Shown here piece after piece: positions 55,172 through 64,000 of a stretch of DNA of 64,000 nt. The notes beneath the pieces were generated by a model. It searched no databases, was not told the origin of the DNA, and saw only the letters and a program-made list of their open reading frames with translations. This DNA comes from Opisthocomus hoazin. Lineage: Eukaryota; Chordata; Aves; Opisthocomiformes; Opisthocomidae. The translations under genes and the position numbers were made by a program. The stretch covers positions 13,467,216 through 13,531,215 of the forward strand of contig NC_134433.1 in assembly GCF_030867145.1 (NCBI RefSeq). The letters run 5' to 3'. Within the stretch, counting starts at the first letter, position 1; each line of letters begins with the position of its first letter.

Positions 55172-57800
55172 CTGACGGCTATCTCTCTTGCTCCGATCCA
55201 TCCCAGTCCCGTCTAACGTACTGTGCTAATTCTCCACTAGCTAAAGCGGGTACAGACCCAAACTTTTCAGTCAGGCTAAGGGAACCTTACCTGTCGCCAC
55301 CTCTTTCTCAGCTCTTAATTCCTGCTTTAAGCATCAGGATGGCCTGAACGCAATTTTCTATGGGAGAATAACTTAGTACGGAACTTACGTCTTCGTCTTT
55401 AAAGTCGTGAGTTCCCTCCCCTTCCCCGCAGTGCAGTAATCAGATGAAAATAATGGGAAGTATTTTCCCAGAGAAAAAAAGGACAGGTAAGAAGGGATGT
55501 GGAATAGTGCCTGGCAGGTGGAACTCCATTTGATGCTTTGTGGTGATGTGCTAAAATAAGGGCGGATCGCTCTCTTGCAGAGAATCTGCCAGGTCATTTG
55601 GTTACAGGTAGCGCTGTCATTTGTTTCAGTTTAGACCACGAGACTGTTTTCTCTAGAAAAAACATCTCCTGGAAATTGCTGGAAAAAGCTAACAGGAAAA
55701 AATCTGGAATTCTGCATTTAACAGATGCAAAAATGTTATCCTGTGGCATTTGTTTTCGGTTTGATGGTGTGAGTTAGAAAGAAGAGGAATTCTGAGTAGA
55801 GCGGGAGATAAACTGCTTTTGCAGCTCCAGGCAGCAGCAGAGAAAGGATCAGGTAATTGAAGTTCTTTAGATGAATGGCGCAATATATCTTCTGTACTTA
55901 TAATGACTTCTGCAGCACTGTAGGCTGTGTAACATGCTAGCATTTGTGTACTACATGTAGTAGGACTTGTAATGAAGAATATCAGGCCAAAAATTATCCC
56001 TGTATTGTTGGAAAGTCAGGTCTTGACAGAGTGGTGGTGGGAAAAACACCAGTGCCTAGTTTTTACTGACGTAAAAGTTCTGTCTGCACTAAGGGAGTTG
56101 TAGCTAGGAAAGTTTCAGAAAATGCACCGTGTGTACAGGGACCTGGAGTGGAGATGAGATGCTGGGATCAGGTGTGAGATGCTGTTGTGATGGGGATTGT
56201 GAAGAGGTAGCTGGTAACAAAGGACAGGCAAATTTTTATGGCCTAGCAAGATCCACAGCTGTAGCTCTGCTTCCCCGTTGAGCTTCTCATTGCAAAGGTC
56301 CGTGTCCTCTCTGGACTTTAATATTGAGGATGTTGCTGGGATGGGGTAGCATTTGCCTGTCTGTAGGCTGCTGAATAACCCCTCCACTCCCAAGTGCACG
56401 ATGAGTTTGGGGACCAAAGGGAATAATTTCAGATACTATGAAAGGCCATCGGGATGTTACGTGCATTAGTTTATCATGCGCTTTGATGAAAAGAAGATGG
56501 AGAGGTTTCTTGCTTTACGCCGATGTTGTTTTTCTGTATTGACAGAGAGCAGTGTAGTGTGGAGAGCGTCTGCTTTTGGGAGCGTGGCTCACGTTGGTGG
56601 CTAGCGTGGCGTAGCAGCTCAGAAACACTTGGTAGGCTTGACCTAGCTGGACACTGCTTTTCTATGTATTCCAAAACTCCTCTGAGGTGCGGGTCACCTT
56701 CTGGTGCAACATCAGCTCTGGACCTGCTTTTAGAGAGGACTTCACTAGTGCAGAGCCTCGAGGGTGAATTTTGTCAGTGGTGAGTTAGAAACTCGGGAGC
56801 CTGTTCTTGAGCTGTACTCAACACGTGTTTGTGCAAGGGTGGTGAATGGTGTGGTTCACTCTAGAGTGAACCGAAGTGATCTGGGAGACTGCAAATGCAG
56901 CAGGAAGGAAAGCTTGAGTTTGCGTGGTTTGGGTTTTTTGTTGTCTTGGTTTGATTTTTTACTTATTTATTAGCTCAGAACAGAATGTCCTTAATCTTTG
57001 GTACTTGCCTCAGAAAACCAGATCCTAAAACCAGGGTGACAGAGGATGCCAAAGTCAGGTAGGCATTGCTCCAGAGTTGTTAAGAGCAGCGCAGCCTTCT
57101 CAATAAACGTGTTGGTTTCAGACTACGGTATTTAGGAGATGTGTCTTAAATACCTGTCACGATTCTCCCCCAAACGTTGCCCCGAGATACGCTTGTTGTG
57201 GAACCGAAGGCACATCTCAGCCCCTGAGTGCGTGGGGTTTCGCGTGGACGAAGGGAAAGCTGTTGTGTCATGGCTCGCTTCGCAGTTTTGTGTACCTTGC
57301 TCCTGAAACATCTGGTGCTGGCCGCTGTTGGACGCAGGACGGTGGAAGAACATGGACCCCTGGACTGCTCCGAAAATGCTCTTCCAACAAGTTCATTTGC
57401 AGGAGATCTGAGAGAAGATTATTTTAAGCTGTCATCGTTAATTGTCCCTAGTTAAATTAGAAATTAAATGACCCTTACACTATGGTTTTAGGATAAAGCA
57501 CCTGATTTTTATAAAGCAAACAAACTTAATTATGTACCTCTTAAAAATATTTTAATTGGTAGAGATACCTTTTAAATTATTTATGTTCCAGCATTTGCAA
57601 AGCTCTGATTAGCTCTGTGCAAGTGTTCTGATGTCTGTGACGTTTCCCACTCCCCCCCTTCTAATTTTCAGTTTGTCTTTTACTTTATTGGTAATAAATG
57701 ATATGAAAACCATCATTATAGGGAAGTCTCTTTATTTTTCATTCAAAGCTTTTCAGTGTTTATTATGGTATTTACTTAGCAATAAATACATAATATATCC
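55172..57800 (+). other. RFLNB: RFLNB 3' UTR (probable extent)
   Basis: AT-rich non-coding sequence follows the stop. AATAAA hexamers occur at 57102-57107, 57693-57698 and 57781-57786. The last two, followed by GT-rich sequence around 57838-57865, fit a UTR of about 2.6 kb. Open frames here are short and look like chance. Confidence 0.45.
57693..57698 (+). terminator. RFLNB: Candidate RFLNB polyadenylation signal
   Basis: AATAAA in an AT-rich context, with a second copy at 57781. An oppositely oriented hexamer (TTTATT on the + strand, 57684-57689) lies four bases away, so the two convergent genes could end on overlapping signals. Confidence 0.35.
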
Positions 57801-59499
57801 TGCCAATCCCAGCTCCCCTCTTGTTTCGCTTATATCATGTGTTGCTGTTGTTTACATGTTCTGGGAAGGCCTTCCCTGTAAAAAACTGTGTATTTAAAAA
57901 CAATCAACACCAAATGCTGTGGCTTTTCAAGTGTCATACTAAACTGATAAAAGTGCCATGAAGACAGCTGAAAATCCTCTCCAGTATGTATCTCAGTCTT
58001 TCATCTGGTATAGTTTTATTTTTAAAGAGTTTCTGATACGGATTTCAGTATATCCTGCAAGTGAAGCACTTATCCTTTTCAAATAGAAAAAGTGTTTAAC
58101 CAGACAGGAATTACTTTTTAATTTTGGTTAAAAAACGCAGATGCTCAAATGCTGCTTTGGTAAATACAGCATAAAAATAAGTCTAGAATGTGTTATGCGT
58201 TAAACTTTAGAAAAACAAAATAGATGGTTACAACTACTGTCTGGAGAGAAATGCTGCAGTGTCTTTCTGGATGCTTAATCTGTTCGTTAAACCCTTCCGA
58301 ATGTGCAGGCATGCTGCGTTTGTACTGTCTCTGGCAGGGTAGAAATGGATGCAATTGCAATTGAACATCAGTTAATTAATTCATAATGGGATTTTTTGCT
58401 TACTTTTTATTGTTCATCTGGTTATCTGCTTGCAAAAGCTCTAGATTTGCATGTAATGACATTATTGGAATCTAGGGAGCTTTGAAGCTATTCTGAAGCA
58501 CGCCGCTGCTCCTGCGAAACTCTGCGCAAGCATTTGAGTATCGTGCGGTGTTTAAAATATTAAAAAGGAGAAAAGCTGTATATAAACATCAATTGCTGTA
58601 TAAAAGACAGTCCATCTGAAGAGCCGTTAAGAAAAAAACTGTAAAAATCAGAACAGTATCTTTCAGGAGGGCTTCAGGAAAAAGTTTCCTTTCAGATATG
58701 CCGTCTAACTTCCAGGTACTTCCTTTGGTGTGGCCTGGGCTGTTTTCCTTTAATATTGTAGTAACGCTCTGTATGAAAGATGTTCCTTTACTATGAGAAG
58801 CTGAAGTAGGGGAGTACAAGACAGTCTGCTGCTTGATGTGATTTTTAATTCATATTGGCCAAAAGGGCTTCTAGTTAGTACCTACCATGACAAGGCTAAC
58901 CCTGTTGTTACAGATGTGCTCTGTTTCCCTCTTATATATACGCTGTGCTTCTCTAGAATGTCAGATCTGAGGCTCTGATACAATGGATTTTTATAACAAA
59001 ATAAAATAACATACCTAACAATTAGATCGCAAGCCAGGAGACGAGGGCTGCGTTCCAATCCCGATTTTGCAGCTCGCTCAGTTTCAAGTACTCGGTACGT
59101 TTGTGTGCCCACAAATCATTTTAGCCTCCAGCCAAGGTATCCGGTCGTTCAGCTGCACACCTCAGTCTCCCCATCTGCCCCAAGGGCTGCGCTTGCTGGT
59201 TTCAGGACCAGCAATTCATGAGGTGAATACCTGAAAAGTGCAGGTGTAACGCAGTGAGTATTATTTTGAAATATAGCAACAACTAAAGATACTCCAGGAC
59301 AAACAGGCAGTACGGAATGGAGCACTTTTAATTGTTGAATCAGTCTGAGTTGCATCTGTATTTTAACTAACGGGTTGGTTTGTTTTTAAAAATGTCCTTT
59401 CTTCACACAGATATAAGGCAGTAATTGGTACTAAGCTACAGAATGAGAGAGATTTTGGGTGACACCACTGGTTGCAGCTCGGAGTCTGTGCTAACTCCT
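57801..59499 (-). other. Region between RFLNB and LIAT1 reading frames, including probable LIAT1 3' UTR
   Basis: AT-rich sequence with no supported exon. A minus-strand AATAAA (TTTATT on +) at 58406-58411 could end LIAT1 transcripts about 1.1 kb after the stop. An old SINE-like relic sits at about 59020-59185. Confidence 0.4.
59020..59185 (+). mobile_element. Ancient MIR/CORE-SINE-like relic
   Basis: The sequence shows the layout of a MIR: CAAGCCAGGAGAC, then GCGTTCCAATCCCGATTTTG (the tRNA-derived B-box region), and about 90 bp further CACCTCAGTCTCCCCATCTG, the familiar MIR middle part. The spacing is approximate and the divergence high. A tRNA gene is excluded because no acceptor stem or A box with correct spacing is present. 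A profile search would decide. Confidence 0.45.
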
Positions 59500-59959
59500 T
59501 CAGCATCCAGGACGAGCTCGTGCTTGCTCCTCTGGAAAAGAACTGCAGCAATCTTCTTCACATACCGTGTGATTGCTGCTTGTGCCTGATGCCCTGCGAT
59601 GAAGTAACGGTGAATGTCTGATGGCTGGGCATGGCTCAGCAGGCAAATGTAGCTGGATATACGATTCGTACCGTTTCCTTCTGTTCATCTTATAGATCCG
59701 CAGCCTTTCTTGCTCTGCTAGAGGATCTTCAAGAACCCGTCCCATTGAAGGCTTTCGTTAAGCTGAGCAGAAAGACCTTGATCTGTTTGACTGGAGTCCA
59801 AAATGGTGGAAGTTGATACTACAGCCTTGTTTATTTCTGCACCCTTCTGATTCCCTTCTGCATTATTTTGGGCCGAGTCGGGGTTCCTCCCAGGACTTGG
59901 GATTTCAAGCGATGGAGGGGAGCAGGCCTGCTGCTTTCTCATTTTGTGGTGGTGTTTAT
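59500..59959 (-). CDS. LIAT1: LIAT1-like exon with conserved core; frame interrupted by an apparent 1-nt deletion
   Basis: LIAT1 is a ligand of the arginyltransferase ATE1. On the minus strand an acceptor (tttaacag) precedes 59959, and a frame runs HHHKMRKQQ, a Ser/Asn/Gln-rich stretch, then LNESLQWDG, before meeting TAG at 59718-59720. The overlapping +1 frame (59745 to TGA at 59500) continues with VLEDPLAEQERLRIYKMNRR KRY-type sequence and a Cys/Ser-rich tail. Both halves fit one family motif as I know it, with a Val expected between WDG and LEDP. The break falls at the CCC run 59736-59738 (+ strand), where one more C would restore continuity. Position beside RFLNB on the opposite strand agrees with human synteny. 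The break may be an assembly error, a real inactivating deletion, or a short protein starting at the ATG at 59745. Confidence 0.7.
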
Positions 59960-61141
59960 CTGTTAAAATGATAAATGCTGGTAGCGAAAATGTATGCATT
60001 GCCTCTGAGGGTTTCCTGCTTATTTCATAAAGAGGATGATGAGACAAATGCTTGCTGTGCCTTTACGTGCTCATTAATAAGAAACCAAATCTGTAAGAAA
60101 ATACTAATGGACTAAAAATCTTATTTTTAAGTGGGAAATATATATTTATCTGATTGGCTAACATAACGATTCTTGCACCTGTAATATGTATTTATTGAGG
60201 CTGTTAATGCATTAATAGCACTTCTACACTGGCATCAAGTTAATTCTGCTTGCCTAACTCACTTTAGGCAGTCATTGATTCTTAGTTACTGGGGATTTTT
60301 TTTCAGTTGTTATCCATTAATACAGCCAGCAATGTGATTTTTTTTTTTTTTTTTTTTAATAGTACAATTTCTGGAAACTTTCACCTTTTGTACTAAGATA
60401 TTGGAAGTGAAAGGCTATTCCTTTACATGGAAGATTGTTTTGAAATTAACCTCCCCTTTCTGTAGCTGTAACAGCAACTCAGCCCCACTGATGGGAAGTT
60501 AGATCAGCGCTGTGACTCATGCCCATGGAACAGTGAATATTTAAACAAATATACTGTAGCTCACCAGAAGAAAACCACTAAATATTTACACCATCCCAAA
60601 TCTTACGCAGTTTATGAAATTTCCTACTTCTTAACAGTTGTCTTATGCCTCCTACTGCTTATGCTGTGTAGTTGCATGTACTCAATCTTTTTTTGGATAG
60701 ACTTGTAGCTATCTGTGAAAGTATACGCATAGACAGGGTTCAGTGAAAGGTTTTGACGTGCCACAGATGATTTCCTAGGGAAGGCTGTTTTTTTCTCTCC
60801 ATGGTTGCTGGGTTGTCCCGCAGGAAGGAGCGAGAGCCCAGCACTGCGTCCTCTGGCCGACATGGAGAGGTGAGTCCGAGCTGCCTTCCTGCTGGCACCC
60901 ACGCTCCAGCTGCGCGTCCCTTCGTGTCTGCGTGGTGTGATGGCCCCAACGTGCCATGCTGAGCAGAGCTCGCGTACCGGCCTGCCTCACGGGCGGCTTG
61001 GCCCCGTGGCCCCTTCCCTCCCCGGGCTGCCCGCACCCTGCGTGGGGTGTTTTGGGGATAGCTGTGGGGAGCATGGCGGCGTCAGGGGGGACGGTGGCCT
61101 TCGCCCACGCCTGCTGCGGCGGCCAGCCCAGCCCAGCTCAC
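59960..61141 (-). other. LIAT1: Putative LIAT1 intron 1
   Basis: It is defined by a minus-strand GTGAGC donor at 61141 and a TTTTAACAG acceptor ending at 59960, about 1.2 kb apart. It contains a T20 run (A20 on the coding strand) at 60338-60357 and, towards its 5' end, GC-rich sequence. The intron is inferred from splice motifs and phase only. Confidence 0.35.
60338..60357. repeat. T20 homopolymer
   Basis: Twenty consecutive T on the + strand. No retrocopied body was recognised on either side, so it is treated as a simple repeat. Confidence 0.9.
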
Positions 61142-61400
61142 CTGCCCGCACGGTGATGGTGGTGGTGGCGGCGGTGGCACTCCCACATGGCGGCTGCTGC
61201 TTCTTCCTCCGTGGTGGCTTCGTGGCAGGGGCCTGTGGCGGAGGGCGGCACGGGCAGCCCCTCGCCTTTCGCCGCCTGCCCACGCTGCTCTCTTGCCTGC
61301 GGGACCCTGCGGCAGCCCTGGCATGGCCCCCCGGCAGCCACCCTCGAGCCTGGCAGGGAGCAAGGGAGGGAAGGTCAGCAGCCCCAGCCTAGCCTTCTGT
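60880..61400. promoter_or_regulatory. GC-rich patch, possible LIAT1 promoter/CpG island
   Basis: GC-rich sequence with moderate CpG content and several ATGGCGGC elements (YY1-like) near 61073 and 61185, standing out from the AT-rich surroundings. It coincides with the candidate first exon. Promoter function is inferred from composition and position. Confidence 0.4.
61142..61283 (-). CDS. Candidate LIAT1 first coding exon
   Basis: A minus-strand frame starts at the ATG at 61283 and runs 47 codons, rich in basic residues (GRRRKARG; KPPRRKKQQ). It ends one base into a codon at a strong GCAG|GTGAGC donor. That phase fits the acceptor at 59959 exactly and joins through a GAT codon. It lies in a GC-rich, CpG-containing patch, as first exons often do. 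I cannot match the residues to a remembered LIAT1 N-terminus, and the low-complexity GTG/GCC content makes chance frames likely. Confidence 0.3.
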
Positions 61401-61413
61401 CACCCTCCCTCCA

Positions 61414-61840
61414 TCTTCCCTCCCCTCAGTGCCTTCTGTCTCCCCTCAGGTTTTGCCCTTCCATCTCCTCTCCCCTCTATGCCTTCCTCCTCCATTTCAC
61501 CTCAGCTCTTCCCCTGGGTGCCCTCCCTCTCCATTTCCCCTCAGGTTTTGCCCTCCATCTGTTCTCCCCTCAGTGCCTTCCCCCCACCATTTCCCCTCAG
61601 GTTTTGCCCTCCATGTGTTCTCCCCTCAGGTTTTGCCCTCCATCTGTTCTCCCCTCAGTGCCTTCCCCCGCCATTTCCCCTCAGGTATTGCCCTCCATCT
61701 CTCGGTGCTTTCCATCTCCCCTCAGCGCCTTCCCTTTCCCCTCACCTTCCCCCTTCACCTCTCCTCCCCTCAGCACCTTTCCCTCCATCTCACCGCTGCC
61801 TTTCCCTTTCGCCTCCATCCCCCTCCCCTCAGCGCCTGCC
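61414..61840. repeat. Pyrimidine-rich minisatellite, about 28-bp unit (56-bp pairs)
   Basis: CCCCTCAG occurs 11 times between 61422 and 61832. In the regular part (61537-61684) the spacing is 26-29 bp, and two alternating unit types, CCCCTCAGGTTTTGCCCTCC and CCCCTCAGTGCCTTCCCCC, make a 56-bp higher-order unit. The flanks are more degenerate. The array is G-rich on the minus strand and lies about 140 bp upstream of the candidate LIAT1 start. Confidence 0.92.
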
Positions 61841-62264
61841 CTTCAGCAAGGTCTCCAGGGCAGCCATGGCGCAGCGGCAAGCCTGGGCCTGCCTGCTTGG
61901 CCAGGGGCCCAGCGCCATTGCTCTGTGTGACCAACCCTGCCCAGCAAGGGTTTCCTGCCCTGTGCCCCTCTGCACATGTAGGTACTGGGGGCTTCCCTGA
62001 GGTAATATGGCCACACTAGAAAGTATTGGCTGGTCTGAGGTGGTACAGCAGGTGAAGAAGTGCAGGGCTGCTGCAGAGGGAAGACTCCAACCCGAATTCA
62101 TTGCAGGGAGACGAGATGTCGGGGTCCTTCCTGCCCCTTCGCAGAACCTCAGCTCTGGAAACGAAAGTGCCGAGGGAAACTGCGCTCTCCCTGCCGTCCC
62201 CTCCGCCTTTCCCCCCAGGAGAGCAGCGAAGTTATGGTAAAACAGCTTCGGAGGCAGCAATAGC

Positions 62265-62273
62265 TCTCGCGAG
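62265..62273. promoter_or_regulatory. TCTCGCGAG element
   Basis: It matches nine of ten bases of the TCTCGCGAGA promoter palindrome bound by BANP. It is an isolated copy in moderately GC-rich sequence, about 1 kb upstream of the candidate LIAT1 start. Functional relevance is unproven. Confidence 0.3.
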
Positions 62274-62902
62274 TGTGTTGGGGCCAGTGCAGCCCTCAGA
62301 CCCCTGCCCTGGCTGCTGCGGTGAGCGTTTTAACAGATCTGTCCGTCTCCTTCGGGGGTGAGCCTGGGCGAGAAGCGTTTGGAGGGAACTCCAGCAACAG
62401 CTGCTGAAGCAATGCACTGCTTATTTGTCGTCCTCTCCCTGGAAAGAACATGAGGCTTAATCCTGGTTTGGTTGCTTTCTCCCCCTCCCTGCCTGCCTCT
62501 TTCCTTCTCTCCTTCTGATCTGTTTAGATGTGAAATTTGGCAGACGCTGGTGGTTGCATTCAGACAGGTTGTGATGAAATCAGGCTCCTGGGAGGCTGCT
62601 CCCGCGGCGGATCCCCGGGCTGCAGGCAGCACTTCCCCGGCTGCCGCTAATGGTCTGATTTCAAAGTGTCAACAGCAGGGCTTTCGCAGTGATGGTGATT
62701 ACTAACGCTGTACAGCAGCCAGCGGGTCTCCAGAGCCTGTGCGTGGATGAAAGCAATGGTGGCACAGGGCAAAAAGGCAAGGAAAACAGCAACAGTGGTG
62801 ATGGAATGTAAATAATTCATCCAGACTGATAAGTGAGTATAATATTTTTGGAGAACAGCTGAGGGAAGGGGATTACTTGTAGCGAGCAGTGGTTGCAGTT
62901 AA

Positions 62903-62918
62903 TTTTATCATGATAAAA
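62903..62918. repeat. Perfect 16-bp palindrome with back-to-back GATA sites
   Basis: TTTTATCATGATAAAA is a perfect inverted repeat without spacer. Each arm carries a GATAA core on opposite strands. This could be a paired GATA-factor site or chance in AT-rich DNA. Confidence 0.6.
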
Positions 62919-63582
62919 CCTGACTTGCCAGCCAAAATTAGAGCCCAGTGGTAGCGGCTGGCTTGAGCTACGTACGAAGAAAATCATCTTCTGACAGCTC
63001 CTCCCTGGAGTACCGGGACGGGTAGGACCAACGTTTGCCTGGTTAACCTGCCCCTTCTACCGCTGCTGCGGGAGGCTGCTGGGTGCTGAGGTGCTCCCTG
63101 GAAGTGGGTGATTTTATGCTGAAGGGGCGTCGTCCCCAGGCAGATCCCTTACCCTCTCACTGCTTTCGGACACTTTTCTCGCTGTCCCCCTTTTCTGCTT
63201 AGACTGAGAGTCTCAAACTCTGCTGTGCCCAGCGCAGCCAGACTCCAGTCTCGGTGAATGTTCTACCTGCGATTCACAGCAAAAACACTCAGAACAAACT
63301 TTCCACAGTCCTCTGAAGGTTTCACTGCATCTTGGAGGCATATGTCTTTTGCAAATAAACATATCGTGATTTCATAAAATAGATGCCCAATTTATGAGCC
63401 CTTGCCGGGAAGGGTAATTGCATTCAGGCAGTAGATCTAATCTGTATATGTAAGGATTGTTAGATTTGTCTTTCAATTTGCTTGAATATCCCTGCTGTCC
63501 TGATTAATTTTAGCTTGTGTGTAAAATGAAGTAAAGGTAGTGTTGTACTGGTTTGCTTTGATGAGACAGGGGCGTTATGATG

Positions 63583-63593
63583 CCCCCCCCCCC
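63583..63593. repeat. C11 homopolymer
   Basis: Eleven consecutive C. It is unstable in replication and sequencing, so its length should be treated with caution. Confidence 0.9.
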
Positions 63594-63840
63594 TTCAGTA
63601 TAAGATCTGGGTAATGCAGCAGGCAGGTGCCTCTGAGAGGAGATTTGTGAACGTGCCCTGTGGGAAGGGAGTGCCAAACATCTCTGGCTGCGGCAACTCC
63701 TTGCCAGCTGTCAGCCTGTGTCCCTAGGAAACGGTCTTTCAGAGACAAGTAACCAGCCAGTTTGGCCTTTGGTTATTCTATGTGTTTTAGATTGCTAGTT
63801 ATTAATGCTCTTGTTGTGAGTTGTGTATCAACACACCAAT

Positions 63841-63902
63841 TGTCCACCTCAAATTCTGGTGTCAAATGCCACCAGAATTGGTGTCCACCTCAAATTCTGG
63901 TG
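63841..63902. repeat. Compact direct plus inverted repeat
   Basis: A 21-bp sequence starting TGTCCACCTCAAATTC occurs identically at 63841-63861 and 63882-63902. Between them lies the reverse complement of its last ten bases (CACCAGAATT, 63870-63879). The AATTCTGGTG arm can therefore pair with this segment from either side, giving a 10-bp stem with an 8-nt loop using the left copy. Confidence 0.85.
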
Positions 63903-64000
63903 ACCAGACAGATGATGAGAATCGTTACCTGAAGGAACCCGTGACCTAACCAGAAACGACAGCCAAACTGCGGAAAGCAGACCAGCAGCTCAACGCCTCA

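Larger units (their letters stand above)
61841..64000. other. Intergenic region at right edge
   Basis: No coding exon is supported on either strand. It contains a CGCG palindrome (62265), a GATA palindrome (62903), a C11 run (63583-63593) and a direct/inverted repeat (63841-63902). In the human order as I recall it the next gene would be RPH3AL; I see no trace of it here. Confidence 0.55.

Noticed and set aside
59020-59100. tRNA-like B box (GTTCCAATC)
   Set aside because: There is no matching acceptor stem, anticodon arm or properly spaced A box. The surroundings fit a MIR-type SINE better.
61187-61930. Long + strand frames (up to 247 codons) across the pyrimidine minisatellite
   Set aside because: The product is Pro/Ser/Leu low-complexity repeat present in more than one frame. 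Stops are absent because of composition, with no splice or family support.

Overview
The window reads as nuclear DNA from a vertebrate, most likely a bird. It is dominated by long non-coding stretches, carries many GT-AG exons whose translations match vertebrate trafficking and cytoskeletal proteins almost residue for residue, and contains the 3' end of a CR1 retrotransposon (the common LINE of birds and reptiles) with its ATTCYATG-type tail. Interspersed repeats are otherwise sparse and introns are compact. No bacterial, viral or CRISPR features were seen. The species cannot be fixed from the sequence alone.

Region 1 (1-about 47.3 kb, + strand): the 3' two thirds of VPS53, a GARP/EARP tethering-complex subunit. 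Sixteen consecutive coding exons (369-44592) join in phase into 669 residues ending at a TGA. Counting back from the human 832-residue isoform makes them exons 7-22; the first six exons and the promoter lie off the left edge. The introns hold little that is recognisable: one CR1 fragment, a few simple repeats, two small tandem duplications and one CpG-rich patch at 28.96-29.66 kb.

Region 2 (about 51.1-57.8 kb, + strand): RFLNB (refilin B, formerly FAM101B), complete in three coding exons (211 residues). It sits behind a CpG-rich, TATA-less promoter that is immediately preceded by a G-rich minisatellite of about 0.6 kb.

Region 3 (about 58.4-61.9 kb, - strand): a gene convergent with RFLNB that I identify as LIAT1 (ligand of ATE1). 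The conserved core of that family is present, but it is split between two reading frames by an apparent one-base deletion. A phase-compatible candidate first exon lies in a GC-rich patch at 61.14-61.28 kb, next to a pyrimidine-rich (+ strand) minisatellite. The order VPS53 > RFLNB > < LIAT1 matches human 17p13.3 as I recall it.

Region 4 (62-64 kb): intergenic. It has a CGCG palindrome, a 16-bp GATA palindrome and a compact direct/inverted repeat, but no coding exon I can support. The three genes do not form one pathway: VPS53 acts in endosome-to-Golgi tethering, RFLNB in filamin/actin organisation, and LIAT1 in N-terminal arginylation. They are linked by conserved synteny.
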